From the NCBI GenBank assembly GCA_940671915.1, contig CALNVZ010003432.1, forward strand, positions 8,530,263-8,594,262: DNA of 64,000 nt, read 5' to 3'. A model generated the notes under the pieces. The model made no database searches. It saw nothing but the letters and a program-made list of their open reading frames with translations, and was not told where the DNA came from. Of the stretch, positions 12,901-22,880 are shown in pieces (within the stretch, counting starts at the first letter, position 1; each line of letters opens with the position of its first letter). Both the position numbers and the translations under genes were made by a program. This stretch comes from Paracentrotus lividus (taxonomy: Eukaryota > Echinodermata > Echinoidea > Camarodonta > Echinidae).

Positions 12901-14458
12901 AGCTTTGAATGGAGAAAGTATTTGAGTACAAACTTGAACCCAAAAGTTACAGATCCATAAAGATATTCTGGGAGGGGTTGGCTTTCTTTTAGTACCTTTT
13001 CAACATGCAAGTTCCTCAATCAACTTCGCACAGGGATGAGTCGGTGCAAAGTTTATTGCAAAAACAGTGGTTATCCCAAAGTTGAGAATATAAACTGTGA
13101 ATGTGGTGCACCGCAAACTATGTGGCATGGCCTCAAATGTCTAAATCTTCTGGAGCGTTGGAACCAGGATGACCTGGGGAGTATTTCATGAAACAAATGT
13201 TCACTGATTCTCCCTGACAACTGTTATAAGCTAGAAATACTTGCATCTGATTGGCTGAGAGCAAATTTGTTGGATTAAACGTCTGACAAGTCCTTTCTTG
13301 AAACGCCCCCAAGGTGACTGCACATGAGAAGGCTTTGCAATGTGTGAAGACTTTGCCAAATTACTTTTGTGTAAGTGGTGGACACAAACGAAGACAAAAA
13401 TAATTTATATTTTTCCTTTCTGTTTATTGTGCAGGTATGAGAAGATGATTTCTGGCATGTATCTTGGTGAGATTAGCAGACAGGTCATGTCTAAGTTAAC
13501 CAAAGCCAAACTTCTCTTCAGTGGAGTCTCTTCTGAGAAACTAGAAACACCAGGAACCTTTGAGACAAGATTCCTGACAGACATTGAAAAGTAAGTAATA
13601 TTGATAATGATAATACAGTCCACTCCTGTTATAATGATGTACATTGGACCAAGCCAATTACCATGCTGTAACGAAATCCTGTTATATTAAACCGTGCACA
13701 AATCGGGAATTAACAAAAATTACCTCGTTCTAACAAAATTTTGTATTGTCTGTGCTTATAGAGGATTGGACTGTAGATATGTGCCCGATGTAAATATAGC
13801 TAGTTCTTCCCCATTACTAGCACTCTCCAATAACTAGTACCTTGCTATAACAAAGAACAATAAACACATCAGTTTACAAAATTTGGGGATCAGTAGAATT
13901 GCCTTGTTATTACAAAATCTTTCGTTGTTTGTGCTCGTTATAATCGGAGAAGACTCAAGCTATAGCAATATAAATATATCTACAGTCCACTCCCAATGGT
14001 GAACACACAATTTGGGAATCTGAAGAATTGCCTCATTATAACAAAATCTTATAGTGACCTTTCAATATTTCTACTCTCCCATCTCCAGTGACAAGTCCAA
14101 CAATGGAACAGAAGTCGCCAAGATCCTCACCGACCTCAACCTCAAGCCGTCCCAAGACGACATCGAGCTCGTCCGCATCATCTGCCACTCCGTAGCCCAG
14201 CGCGCCGCCCGTTTGGCTGTGGCCGGCCTTGCAGCGGTGACAAAGAGGGTCCACAGGGACAACCGACCGGAGGTGACCATCGGCATCGACGGCACCCTCT
14301 ACAAGAAACACCCGCTCTTTAAGGGCGAGATGGAAGACATGATGAAGGAACTGCTTCCTGGGGTCAAGGTCAATTTTATGCTGTCGGAGGACGGTAGTGG
14401 AAAAGGTGCAGCCCTCATCGCGGCGGTAGCATGTAGGCTACATAACAATGGTAAATAA
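786..14458 (+). CDS. HK: Hexokinase, single-domain (~50 kDa) type; eight exons, start exon outside the window
   Basis: Phosphorylates glucose to glucose-6-phosphate with ATP in the cytosol, the entry step of glycolysis. Exons: 786-948, 5566-5705, 8890-9009, 9656-9747, 11065-11164, 12207-12396, 13435-13590, 14089-14458 (stop TAA). The visible part gives about 443 residues and needs only a short N-terminal exon upstream. Family motifs appear in order (visible-residue numbers): phosphate loop DLGGSNFR (63-70), sugar-binding [11 protein letters not shown] (124-134), NDTTGTL with catalytic Asp184, TGTNACYME (207-215), NMEWGAFG with Glu237, [13 protein letters not shown] with Glu271, [11 protein letters not shown], and [12 protein letters not shown] near the end. 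Exon sizes of 163, 120, 100 and 156 bp match the conserved vertebrate hexokinase exons as I know them. All introns are GT..AG, but the frame fails by one base between the second and third visible exons. Type assignment within the family is not attempted. Confidence 0.95.
949..5565 (+). other. Hexokinase intron, 4.6 kb
   Basis: No coding sequence recognised. Holds a relict AGTGGCAGATCCAGG-type repeat (1304-1490) ending in a C-tract, a CCCC/AAAA/GGGG tract at 3620-3656, and a G-tract/C-tract pair at 5379-5413. Many ACATGTA words. Confidence 0.6.
1304..1490. mobile_element. Relict repeat with CAGTGGC.GATCCAGG terminus
   Basis: CAGTGGCAGATCCAGGA followed by G-rich sequence, and a C-rich end around 1471-1490. 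The same terminus, CAGTGGCGGATCCAGG, occurs at 37668. This word is a common end of short DNA transposons in marine invertebrates, but the second end is not clear here. Confidence 0.35.
5566..5705 (+). CDS. HK: Hexokinase visible exon 2 (phosphate-loop exon)
   Basis: 140 bp after TTTGCAG and before GTAATG. Encodes [19 protein letters not shown] and on to EIMVGTGAK. It carries the ATP phosphate-binding loop. The donor leaves the frame in phase 0, which does not fit the next exon. Its last 27 bases are repeated in degraded form 136 bp downstream. Confidence 0.93.
5679..5936 (+). repeat. Tandem duplication of a hexokinase exon/intron junction
   Basis: Two ~120-bp copies 136 bp apart, starting GAGATCATGGTC at 5679 and 5815. 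The first is the end of hexokinase exon 2 plus the start of its intron. The second has diverged (GAGCTATTAATG in place of GAGCTAAGGTAATG), so its splice donor is gone. Both continue through TTTCACCACTCCTT and AAGAGTC.GGTA. Confidence 0.85.
6272..6992. repeat. Three tandem ~230-bp intronic repeats
   Basis: Copies start near 6272, 6512 and 6733, each with ATCCAGAAACATCATGTGCT-like starts, ATGAGCTTGTTTACAAC, GGGTTGGAACTCTGTGA and TTAAGGAGCAGACAATA. The second and third copies resemble each other most. Confidence 0.85.
7046..7510. repeat. Two tandem ~228-bp intronic repeats
   Basis: AAACAAATGTTGA.T.TGTAATTTGGGATTAATTAGCAAGAACTGCA occurs near 7055 and 7282, and AAGAAGTTTTTGAGGAAAAC near 7228 and 7458. 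Sequence unrelated to the ~230-bp repeats just upstream. Confidence 0.8.
7702..8676. mobile_element. Non-autonomous TIR element flanked by TA
   Basis: Begins GGGGAGAGTGGGGTTA and ends with the reverse complement of GGGGAGAGCGGGGTTA, each flanked by TA (7700-7701 and 8677-8678). The word GGGTTAGTTGGAACA recurs near both ends and inside, including an inverted pair at 8458-8492. No transposase; the 131-codon open frame at 7642-8037 is in low-complexity sequence. Confidence 0.75.
8890..9009 (+). CDS. HK: Hexokinase visible exon 3 (sugar-binding signature)
   Basis: 120 bp between TTCTGCAG and GTATGT. Reads (..)TG TTT GAC TAC, giving [11 protein letters not shown], then the hexokinase signature [16 protein letters not shown]. 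The first two bases are the end of a codon whose first base is not supplied by the upstream exon; see the finding on the frame break. Leaves in phase 1. Confidence 0.93.
9656..9747 (+). CDS. HK: Hexokinase visible exon 4
   Basis: 92 bp after CATATAG and before GTAGGT. Encodes [21 protein letters not shown] and on to EACKRQ; TWTKGF is a family hallmark near the glucose site. Enters in phase 1 and leaves in phase 0. Confidence 0.93.
9748..11064 (+). other. Hexokinase intron, 1.3 kb
   Basis: Contains a T-tract/G-tract (9957-9994) and the MITE at 10025-10171. Remainder is AT-rich with nothing recognised. Confidence 0.6.
10025..10171. mobile_element. MITE-like inverted repeat
   Basis: Left arm AAAGGCCACTGCACACCATACGACTT pairs with the right arm (reverse complement AAGGCAACCGCACAATCTACGACTT). 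147 bp, no coding capacity, within a hexokinase intron. Confidence 0.7.
11065..11164 (+). CDS. HK: Hexokinase visible exon 5 (catalytic aspartate)
   Basis: 100 bp after ATACAG and before GTAAGA. Encodes [20 protein letters not shown] and on to YVGLILG. The Asp in NDTTGT is the catalytic base of hexokinases. Enters phase 0, leaves phase 1. Confidence 0.95.
11286..11740. repeat. Recent 228-bp tandem duplication
   Basis: Two nearly identical copies, 11286-11513 and 11514-11740, each starting GATGTAAGAGCTTGTCACTG. They differ by a few single-base changes and indels, so the event is recent. The second copy abuts the decayed exon copy at 11751. Confidence 0.9.
11751..11860 (+). pseudogene. Decayed duplicate of hexokinase exon 6
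   Basis: CCCCGGTACTGGCACCAAT is nearly identical to the acceptor and first codons of the real exon at 12207. It is followed by codons giving [12 protein letters not shown], an in-frame TGA, then [12 protein letters not shown], against [11 protein letters not shown] and [11 protein letters not shown] in the real exon. Five extra bases after ACCAAT break the frame, the acceptor AG is lost and the second half is missing. It cannot be used as an exon. Confidence 0.8.
11885..12165 (-). mobile_element. Possible 3' end of a LINE
   Basis: The sequence TTTCATTTATTTCTACAATTC followed by A-rich, GTACAGAACATAAAC.. and AGGCCTGTC resembles the reverse complement of short non-LTR retrotransposon tails. No coding part. 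It lies directly upstream of hexokinase exon 6. Confidence 0.35.
12207..12396 (+). CDS. HK: Hexokinase visible exon 6
   Basis: 190 bp after TTCCCCAG and before GTAAGT. Encodes [15 protein letters not shown].., [11 protein letters not shown] and SLNKGKQL. It contains the glutamate that contacts glucose. A degenerate partial copy lies about 450 bp upstream in the preceding intron. Enters phase 1, leaves phase 2. Confidence 0.95.
13176..13311. mobile_element. Diverged fold-back MITE, same family as 61290-61426
   Basis: Shares CTGTTATAAGCT, CTGATTGGCTGAGAGCAAATTTGT and GACAAGTCCTTT..TGAAA.G with the copy at 61290-61426, with GGGG..TTTCATGAAA and TTGAAACGCCCCC ends. Left arm eroded. Confidence 0.7.
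13435..13590 (+). CDS. HK: Hexokinase visible exon 7
   Basis: 156 bp after TGTGCAG and before GTAAGT. Encodes [18 protein letters not shown] and on to [11 protein letters not shown]. The opening helix carries the second glucose-contacting glutamate of the family. Enters and leaves in phase 2. Confidence 0.95.
13614..13775. mobile_element. MITE with TACAGTCCA ends
   Basis: Begins TACAGTCCACTCC and ends TTGGACTGTA. Contains TTATAA/GTTATA words, as in a related short element at 30496-30602. A further partial start (ACAGTCCACTCCCAA) occurs at 13982. Confidence 0.65.
14089..14458 (+). CDS. HK: Hexokinase last exon with stop codon
   Basis: 370 coding bases after ATCTCCAG, ending TAA at 14456-14458. 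Encodes the C-terminal part of the large lobe, with [11 protein letters not shown] and the adenosine-binding [12 protein letters not shown], ending RLHNNGK. Markedly GC-rich compared with its surroundings. The whole C-terminus is one exon here. An alternative donor-like GTAAAT overlaps the stop, but reading through it is unnecessary because the protein ends where the family ends. Confidence 0.93.
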
Positions 14459-17400
14459 AGGGGTGTCGGATAGGAAGTAGTTTAAGGGTCAAGTGGAAGG
14501 TCAACATGTGTGTCAGAAGACCAGATTGCACTATGTGTTCAACCATGAATACCTCAAACTCAAATCAGTCATAAGATTAGCTTGAATTACTTAGATTCGA
14601 TCCATTTTTATACTGAGTTTGGCGTCACGACGTGGGTTTAAAAGTTGTTCTAAAGTACGCTTATGTGCGTTGAGATATTTACCCATTTGTAACTTAAAGC
14701 CTTTTCTCGTACACATGTTGACTTCCATTCTTGTAAACCATATAAGTGGCTGAAATATTCCCCACAACCATAATTTGTATGTAAATCTGAAGTTCTGAAA
14801 CAGTGAGATAACTTCTCATTTAGAATTCCCATTCTAATTACATTGAAAACTTTGAGCTAATATATTCCGCAGATTATACAGTTATGATTTGCAATATTCT
14901 GGAGGCTAAAAACCTGCTAAAAAGCTATTTCATTTGCTGGTTTTAATTCTCAATTTAAATGTACAAGTGACATGAAATATCACACATTGTACAACGCCAA
15001 CTTTGTTTAGCAGTGGAAGGTTTCATGGTGGACCAAGTATTCTTTCTTGAGGTTATTAGTGGTCCTGAAAAGGACCTACCCAATCTCAAAGTTTCGGTGA
15101 GCATGTTCTTACCGTCTTCTTGAGAACAAGTCAAAATTGGTTTCTTAGCTTGTTGTGTGCAAGCAAATGGGGGGCTCAGTGTGTTACATTCGTACCATCA
15201 CACACCTACCATCCAAAAATGTACCGTTGCCAGTTAAGGTGACATCACAATATGATTCAGTCCATTACACTAGATAAATGCGCAATTAAGATTTACTTGC
15301 GCAGTGCAATTAAAGGAAATGACAATTGTTTATTAGTGATTTAATTAATTTTGTTTTGTTTCTTTTTTTACGTTATAATAGGTTTGCATGAGCTGTAGAC
15401 GCGTACTGATTAAATGCGCATTGCTGCTTCAGATGCGCACTAGAATCACCGCTAGCTAGCTCCGGGCCGCTTTGCTTGCAATGATTACCCTCCCCTTTTG
15501 CTAGGGAAAGGTCGTTCTTCTCGGCATTCATATTTTTGCTAAATACTGAGGCGTTGTACAACAGAAATAGCGAATTGTCCTGTTCGTGCAATGGTATGAG
15601 ATTTCATATTCATTGAGACTAAATCTTGTACCATCACACTCATGCCAATTCACTATTTCTATATTTTCATCCCATCTGCTATGAATACTATTTTACAGAA
15701 GGATATTTTACTTTTGAATAGCTCTACAAAAGTTTGTGGAAAAAGAACTATATGTACATGACACAGGCGATGTTTCATTAATAATATATTATAACAGGGT
15801 CTGGCTATAATGTATTTAAGGTAGACATTCTACGTACACATATAATAATTAATAGGCTGTTTTTTCTATTAAACATGTTTATTCTTCTCTTATCGAGAGT
15901 TTTCTTTGTCTGTTTCTAAATTCCAAAATTATTACATACATGTATACACTTTTAACTAATTTGGCAGTAGGCTCAGCTTAGGACTCTTTGAATCATAGAA
16001 AACATGAGTGGTGTTCTTTAAGTGAATTATATAATAAGGAACCAAGAGATATTTTTCTCTGTTATTGCACTTTGATTTAATGTGATGCATGAACATGCTC
16101 ATCTCTTTAAACAAAATGAACTTAGAATTTGCTTTGTGGTTAATTAATAATATGTATCTTCAATATGATATCAGTTGTATATTTAATGAGCTTTTAAATG
16201 TTATTTTGAGAATGGTGCAACACTTACTACAAAATGTATTATGGAAACTACAAATTCTTTGAAAATGGACCACCTCAATAGAGTTTACAAATATGAAGTT
16301 TTGTCATTTTTATTTATTTAACTGTTCAACCAATAACTTGTGTAGCTTACAGTGTATACATATTTCTCATATAGCAATAACACCTCACTCTTTCTCTAAG
16401 TCTATTGTCGAATAAGGAATCGAACGTTGTCATTAATGAATACATCTAATTGATATGTACATGTAGTCATATCTGCTTATTATGTATTTAAAACCATTTC
16501 AAACTAACTTACATGTATCACTACTATTTATTTTAGTTGCTGAATTATTAACTAAGATGTTTTTGTTTTGAGAGGTAACGTTGCTTCTCACCCTACGTTT
16601 TGTCAAATTCTTTTGAATTTTTGTATTGACATAAGAATTGACCTAGTGACATAGATTTCATTGTTCAATGCAATAGGAGAAAATATTTAGAATGTAAGTA
16701 ATTCCGTGGTCACGACTTGTCGTGCATGTTTTTACAAGTGCGTTTCCCCACAGGATGCGTTAGACCGATGCTGACGCCTGCGACACCTTGCACTTAGATA
16801 TGTGTGTATGCAAGAGTACGGCAACCTGCAGGAGTGGATCCAACATTCATCGAGACAATAGATTGTGCAGGCCCAATTTACTCGGGACAATATATTATAT
16901 TTGGGCATGGGCTGAAACAATCTATTCAATTAGCTGAGGCTGGATCCACTACTGACCTTACTGAGAAAACTTGCATCCAACGCAAGGATATTGTGTGAAG
17001 TCCGACGTAGAACAAACGCAGAAACATGCACGAAAGGTTGTGATCATGACAATAGATACAATTATACAATGTATCTGTATTCATAACTAATTGAGAAAAA
17101 ATATATTTTTATACCTTCTATGAGTACAAATACAGATTAAGAAGAAAATTACTGTGGTATATTATAAACTTTTGCTGTGGCACAGGATAATTTGTTTGTT
17201 GGGAAAGGATTGTATATTCCACTCAAATATGATATGAATATATTATCTTTTGTACCTCAGATCAACCAAGCGCAACAAAAATGAAATCAACTATATGTTT
17301 ATTAATTGACTTCTGCGCACGGTAATGCATATTATGGAACATTTGTATGAGTTGTACATGTGGTACCTCAAGTCCAAAATTTCCTTTAAATAGCTTATGT

Positions 17401-18790
17401 AGAAGTGGGAGTGTCTTTAGGGATAATTGATGTGCTTGTCAAGTCCATTGTAAATTTCAAGAGACTGTTGTATAACCACTGTTGGCACCTAGCTAATAAG
17501 ACTTATGTAATCATAGTCACAGGGTTAACATTCTAATGTTGGTAGGGTCTTTCTCTACATTAGCTGAATATGGACTCTACGTTCTCAATTTTTGTCCAAC
17601 CAGTGCAAGATATTAAGAAAATTATATTGGTAAAAATATCTCTGTAAAGTGATCTTAAAATTAAGCTATACTTTCCTGATGTGCATTTCAGTGTATTTTT
17701 TTTATTAATTAAATATGTGTCTTACATTTATAGTGCACATAGACTTGTTGAGAAAAAGATGGCAATTGTCTTCCACACTTTATAAATCTATCTGATCTGT
17801 GCTGCTAAGAAGAAATTAAATTTATCTGATCGGTGCTGCTAAGAAGATACAATGCCAGGAGAAGATACGCTCTTGTGAAGAATAAGCAAAGATGACATGG
17901 CCAACATTTTATTAATATCGAGTACATGGGAAAACGTTTTAAAGAGTATGTGGATTTCTTCCCCAATACTTGTTTGTGAACTTCCAAGTTTCTGATCCAT
18001 ACAAAAAAATCAGCTATTGATGTACAATATCGATTGACTTTACTGGTATGCTACACATATAAGTTGAATATACAGTTTAGACTTTATATAAAGAGCTCTG
18101 AAATCATGAAATACCTGATACAACAGGCTATTTCTTTGATCAGTTATAAACTGGAAAAGTGCTATATATAAAAAAAACTATTATTATTATTATTTTGTAT
18201 TGTTTATTAACAACTAATATAATACGAAACCTGATATGACAAGAAAAAATTTCCTTCCCAAGGGCCTTTTAAAAAGTTTCTACTGCATTGATATTGGGCA
18301 GATACGTAATAGTTCATGGTGTACGAAAGCACAAATGACTACGTTAATATATTTCTGAAATAAGACTGAAAATGAAACTGACAGTTATCACAATCATGTA
18401 CTGATTTAATATATTTTGTTGAATCGCCAATAATAATGTTAGGGTAGGTTTGATATATCCTACCGAGTGTCCAGACTGCGAGTGTTGACGAATTCCTGTT
18501 CAGACAGTGTGCTCATATTATGTGTTTTAATTAAGTATAACAAATCTCCATTATTTTGTAACGCATAAAAGTAATGCATTTATAAGAAATTACTTTGATT
18601 TTGATCACTGCTATTTGTAAGTACTTGTACATATTATCATTTGAAGTAAAAAAATAACTGACATATTTTCTTGATGAAAAAGATTATAAATTAGAGGAGC
18701 TATATTTCTTTAATACCAAGGTGTAGGGTATTTTTCATCATTGGTTGTAATTTTGAGACTTTCTAAATAAACTTGTAACCAGAAAAACAA
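14459..18790 (+). other. Probable hexokinase 3' untranslated/intergenic region
   Basis: 4.3 kb of AT-rich sequence without convincing coding potential. An AATAAA overlaps the stop codon (14454-14459); by eye the next full AATAAA is 18766-18771, so the transcript may carry a long 3' UTR. Contains one MITE-like element (16706-17050) and a small duplication at 17780-17846. Confidence 0.35.
16706..17050. mobile_element. MITE-like element in hexokinase downstream region
   Basis: Left end GTGGTCACGACTTGTCGTGC and the reverse complement of the right end (GTCATGATCACAACCTTTCG..) share GTCAC.AC.T.TCGTGCATGTTT. About 345 bp, no transposase. Resembles the element at 61927-62179 at its ends. Confidence 0.55.
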
Positions 18791-19405
18791 TTGGAACTAC
18801 TTATTTGATGCTTTATTCCAGGGGTTAGATGAAATTCATAGATGTTGGATAATGTTTTTTCAACATGATATATAAGAATTGTAGTTGTGTTATTAATTCT
18901 AGAGAAATATGAAAAACTTTGTGCATTTTAAACACATAAAGGACTCAACCGTACAAGGTCAACTACTGGTAGGACATTTCCCATTGAGATGGAAGGATAT
19001 TTTAAAGACTGCCTTATTATGCGGTTGTCAAATTAAGGTAGTTCTCAAACCACCCTTGCCTGTTCCATAAAGTTGGTATATACATTTGGTAAATCTAAAA
19101 ATATAATCTTTCAGATTTTGAATATACTTTGATATAGAACCATTGGTTATATTATAAAACACATATCACTTGTAAATGAGATATAAAAATCGTTACAAAT
19201 GTGCATAATATGACCACTACATTTTTAGGTTTTACCAAAACTATATCCCAGCTTTGAGGGACGGTTACTTTGAGAACTACCTCAATGTGACCATGTCATT
19301 AGTCTATATTGATGGTAAAAGAGAGAGAGAGATGGAGGATGGTAGAAAGAGAGAGATAGAGAGAATTTTTGTTCACTAGCACGAGTATAATTTTCAGCAT
19401 AGAGG

Positions 19406-19679
19406 TGGTATCTCACTTCGTGACTCTTGGAATCGGAGACGTATCCGAGACTTGTCAATTCACAGACGTCTCCAAGACTCTTGGAATCGGAGACGTCTCC
19501 GAGACTTGTTGATTCACAGACGTCTCCAAGATCCAAGATATCTCCGAGACGTCTCCGCGATGAAAAGAATCTCATAGACATAAACATGTTTGATTTTCCC
19601 CGAGACTCGTGAAACGTTGCAGAGACTCGGGAGTCTCCAAGACCCGTCTCAAATCCGTATCTTAGCAAGTGAGATACCA
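19406..19679. mobile_element. Short TIR element packed with GAGACGTCTC units
   Basis: Starts TGGTATCTCACTT and ends AAGTGAGATACCA. The interior repeats CGGAGACGTCTCCGAGACTT-like units several times, themselves palindromic. No coding potential beyond low-complexity frames. Confidence 0.7.
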
Positions 19680-19760
19680 ACATTAGGTATCGGATGGATA
19701 GAGAGGAAATTGCTTCAAAGGAAGCACAAAAAGAAGAATGTATGTATTTTTGATGAGGAA

Positions 19761-20367
19761 ATTACAAACTAACTAAGAGGAAAAAAATGGACAATTAAAA
19801 AAAAAAAGGAGACTAAGAAAACAAACAAACACGAGAAGTCTCTTGAAAGATGATAAAACATTTAATTTCCAGCTTTTTCTCTTGACTTTTTTTTTGGGGG
19901 GAAGAAAATTACATTTACACTACATTTTACAGACAATGTGAAAATTTGATGAACTTTGCTTTTCTTTAACAGCAATATCGCCCTCATATGCTACCAAATG
20001 GCCATGTTTTGTATATATGTTGTAGAATACAAACAGAAGAGGCAAGTTTTGGCAGTTTATAAGCCCAGTCATTGCATAAAAAAGAAATGATAAAATGAAC
20101 AAGTTACCGACAAAACGATTACAAACTAACTAAGAAGAAAAAATAGACGATTAAAAAAAAAATAAAAAAAAAAGGAAACTGAGAAAACAAACAAACACGA
20201 GAGTCTCTTGAAAGATGATAAAACATTTAATTTCCAGCTTTTTCTCTGACTTTTTTTTTCGGGGAAAGCATTATATTTACATTACATTTTACAGACAATG
20301 TGAAAATTTGATGAACTTTGCTTTTCTTTAACAGCAATATCGCCCTCATATGCTACCAAATGGCCAT
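19761..20367. repeat. Direct duplication, ~250-bp copies 357 bp apart
   Basis: ATTACAAACTAACTAAGA.. through CGCCCTCATATGCTACCAAATGGCCAT occurs at 19761-20005 and 20118-20367. High identity apart from A- and T-tract length. Confidence 0.85.
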
Positions 20368-20424
20368 CTTTAAACATTTAATATATATTAAAATATATAT
20401 ATGTTATATTGTATTAAGGGTTTG

Positions 20425-20475
20425 GATTACCAAACCCTTAATCCAATTATAATTGGATTAAACCCTATTTTTAGT
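20425..20475. repeat. Two adjacent palindromes
   Basis: AAGGGTTTGG..CCAAACCCTT and AATCCAATTATAATTGGATT lie side by side in AT-rich DNA just before a larger fold-back element. Confidence 0.7.
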
Positions 20476-20510
20476 TTGTTACCCTAAACCCCAAATATAT
20501 ATATATTATA

Positions 20511-21208
20511 TAAATAGTGCATGCTCTACAATGCAACATACTAGATTATGTGCACGACAAATACTAAATTATCCCGAGGGCTCATTTATTTCACCGAGGC
20601 CGTAGGCCGAGTTGAAACAGATGTGCACGAGGGATAATTTAGTATTTGGAGTTCACATAGTATACAAATATACAATGACAATCGAGGATCTGGTTAAAAC
20701 TATTCGCATCGAAGGAACATCACATAGTACTATTCTCTCGAGGGCCCGAGAGAGAATAGTACTATGTGATGTTCCTGAGTGCGAATAGTTTTAACCTGTT
20801 CTGAGAATGAGTCATTGTATCAGCATTGTATATTTGTTTTATATCCCTTCCACTATAATACCATTCCTTTTAATTTTTTTAATGAAGTTGAGAAAATACT
20901 TGTCTTGCCTAATCGATCGTCTGTTATGTAAGCGCACCTGGTCAGTGCAGCTCGCCGAAAGTTTCCCGTGGCATGCAGTGGAGAATTCAGGTAAAAGCAG
21001 CAGAGTAGCACCGCTTGCGTATAGTCCAGTTTTTCCCTAGGGAAAAAATGTACTATGCGTGACGTCATGAAGAAAAACGAACTATTTCTTGAGAAACGTT
21101 TTTCTTAGTTAAACTATTCTTTTTCTCCTTGTGTACACTCTCAATGCAAACAATCTTAGATAAGGGATATAATTAGTAATGTTGCATTAATAGAGCATGC
21201 ACTATTTA
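20511..21208. mobile_element. Nested fold-back element
   Basis: Outer arms AAATAGTGCATGCTCT (20512) and AGAGCATGCACTATTT (about 21192-21207), with ATGCAACAT just inside both. An inner hairpin at 20658-20843 has ~90-bp arms meeting at CTCGAGGGCCCGAGAG. About 700 bp, no coding capacity. Style resembles the fold-back element at 57156. Confidence 0.75.
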
Positions 21209-21248
21209 TTATAGTAAATATACCCCTAGATGTTTGACCTTGCCTAAT

Positions 21249-21491
21249 CAGTGGGGTGTAACACAAAGACTTACGATTGATTAAAAGTTACGATTGATTT
21301 TTTCTAGTTAGCCTCATTTGAAAACCAGGAACAGTCATGGATTAGGATTTGGATATGATTAAGAGTAGGGTTAGGGCTAGGGTTAGAATTAAGATCGTGA
21401 ACTTTGGAGCATCCTGTCCATGATGAGGCTGCTGAGAAAAAATCAATCGTAACTTTTAATCAATCGTAAGTCCTTGTGTTACACCTCACTG
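21249..21491. mobile_element. MITE with ~68-bp terminal inverted repeats
   Basis: Left CAGTGGGGTGTAACACAAAG and the reverse complement of the right end CAGTGAGGTGTAACACAAGG continue together through a twice-repeated TTACGATTGATT. The short centre contains GGGTTAGGGCTAGGGTTAG. Confidence 0.85.
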
Positions 21492-21915
21492 GTTTTATCT
21501 TTGCCAATGTTTGCCAAACTTTTGGTGCTAATTAAGCTATTGTGACGTATATTGTTGCTCCGCGTATCTATTGTTGTGCGCACCATTTTACTGTTATTAC
21601 GCGCTAGCGCAACAAAGCAATCGATTTCGCCATTCATTTTAACAAACATTTGTGTTATATGTTGACTGAAAAAAAGGGTTGAACTGAAGCCTCCCCTCCC
21701 ACCTCCCACCAGCCTCCCTCCCGGCCCGGCTCTGCGTCCCTTGTATTTTTTGGTTATTTGGCCAGCCTTTTTTGAAAGACTAAAATAGTTTGAGAGGCCG
21801 TTCAATTATCATAAATTAATTATATCCGTGATGGAGATAGGCTAATAATAGTCACAGTTATGGGGTCGTCCTTTCAATTATCCTTTGTTACGCATGTATG
21901 CGCACACAAGAGAGT

Positions 21916-22237
21916 CTCTTCCTGGAAGTTCGTTTAATTCGAAAAGGAAATAAGATTCGTTGATACGAAATGGACTAGGATTATTTTTTTTTCGGATTAA
22001 CGAACCATATTTCATTTTCAGAGAATTGGAACATTTTGAAATACTAATGACAGAAGTGTAATGGAAACGAAAACACAAGTCAATCAAGATCAAACTAATC
22101 TTTGAATTAAACGCTCAATTATACAATGATTATGATAATTATTGTATAACTGCACTCATGTGCTGAACAAATTATTTTGTTTTAAAAAAAATCTTGGAAC
22201 TTTAATTCAATGCGATTTATATCAAATGATTTCTAAT
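21916..22237. repeat. Dispersed duplicate, copy 1
   Basis: CTCTTCCTGGAAGTTCGTT.. to ..AAATGATTTCTAAT; matches 22881-23198 almost throughout. No LTR hallmarks (no primer site or coding region between the copies). Confidence 0.85.
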
Positions 22238-22880
22238 ATATATATATATATATATTTCGATTCTTTATATTTTTTACGCTGCTATGATAACTCGACGCAT
22301 AAAATGAACCAAAATCGATGATCTAATCGGGAGACAGAAAAGATGCGCACCTACTTTGCCGCACCTATTCTAATTTCAGAATAAATCTATTAAATCAGAT
22401 ATATCCTTTGGTCTGCTTTTGGGAAAGTACCATACTTAGACTCTCATAATACCAAACTTCCTGCTCATTCTCTTGAAGTGTGAAATTGATCTCTTTAGAG
22501 TGGTCGGTGAAGACATGCGTTTAGTGACGACATTATAATATAGATTTGGGAGGGGGGTCAATAAAACTATCCCTGTACATGATGATAACATATTAATTGA
22601 AATAATTTCAAACACTTTCGAAGCTATTTGTATAACTCTAAGGGAATAACCTATTGTGCGCATGAGCCATAATTATCGTAAATGCGCGGCTGCCAAAAAA
22701 GTGGTAGGAATAAAAATTCAGCTCCCCGCCAGACAAAAATAGGATCAAATTTGCCCAAAAGTTTGTGACATTACGATATATTTTTGTTCAGGGATGTCAT
22801 AGATACTACTCATTTTCAACAAGAAGGCTGTTCGTTTTCGGGGGAGGGGGGGGGTTCATTCGTTGAAACACGCAAATTTC

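Noticed and set aside
21361-21390. Telomere-like GGGTTAGGGCTAGGGTTAG
   Set aside because: Only two or three units, in the centre of a MITE; not an interstitial telomere array. A similar short run at about 25618 was rejected likewise.
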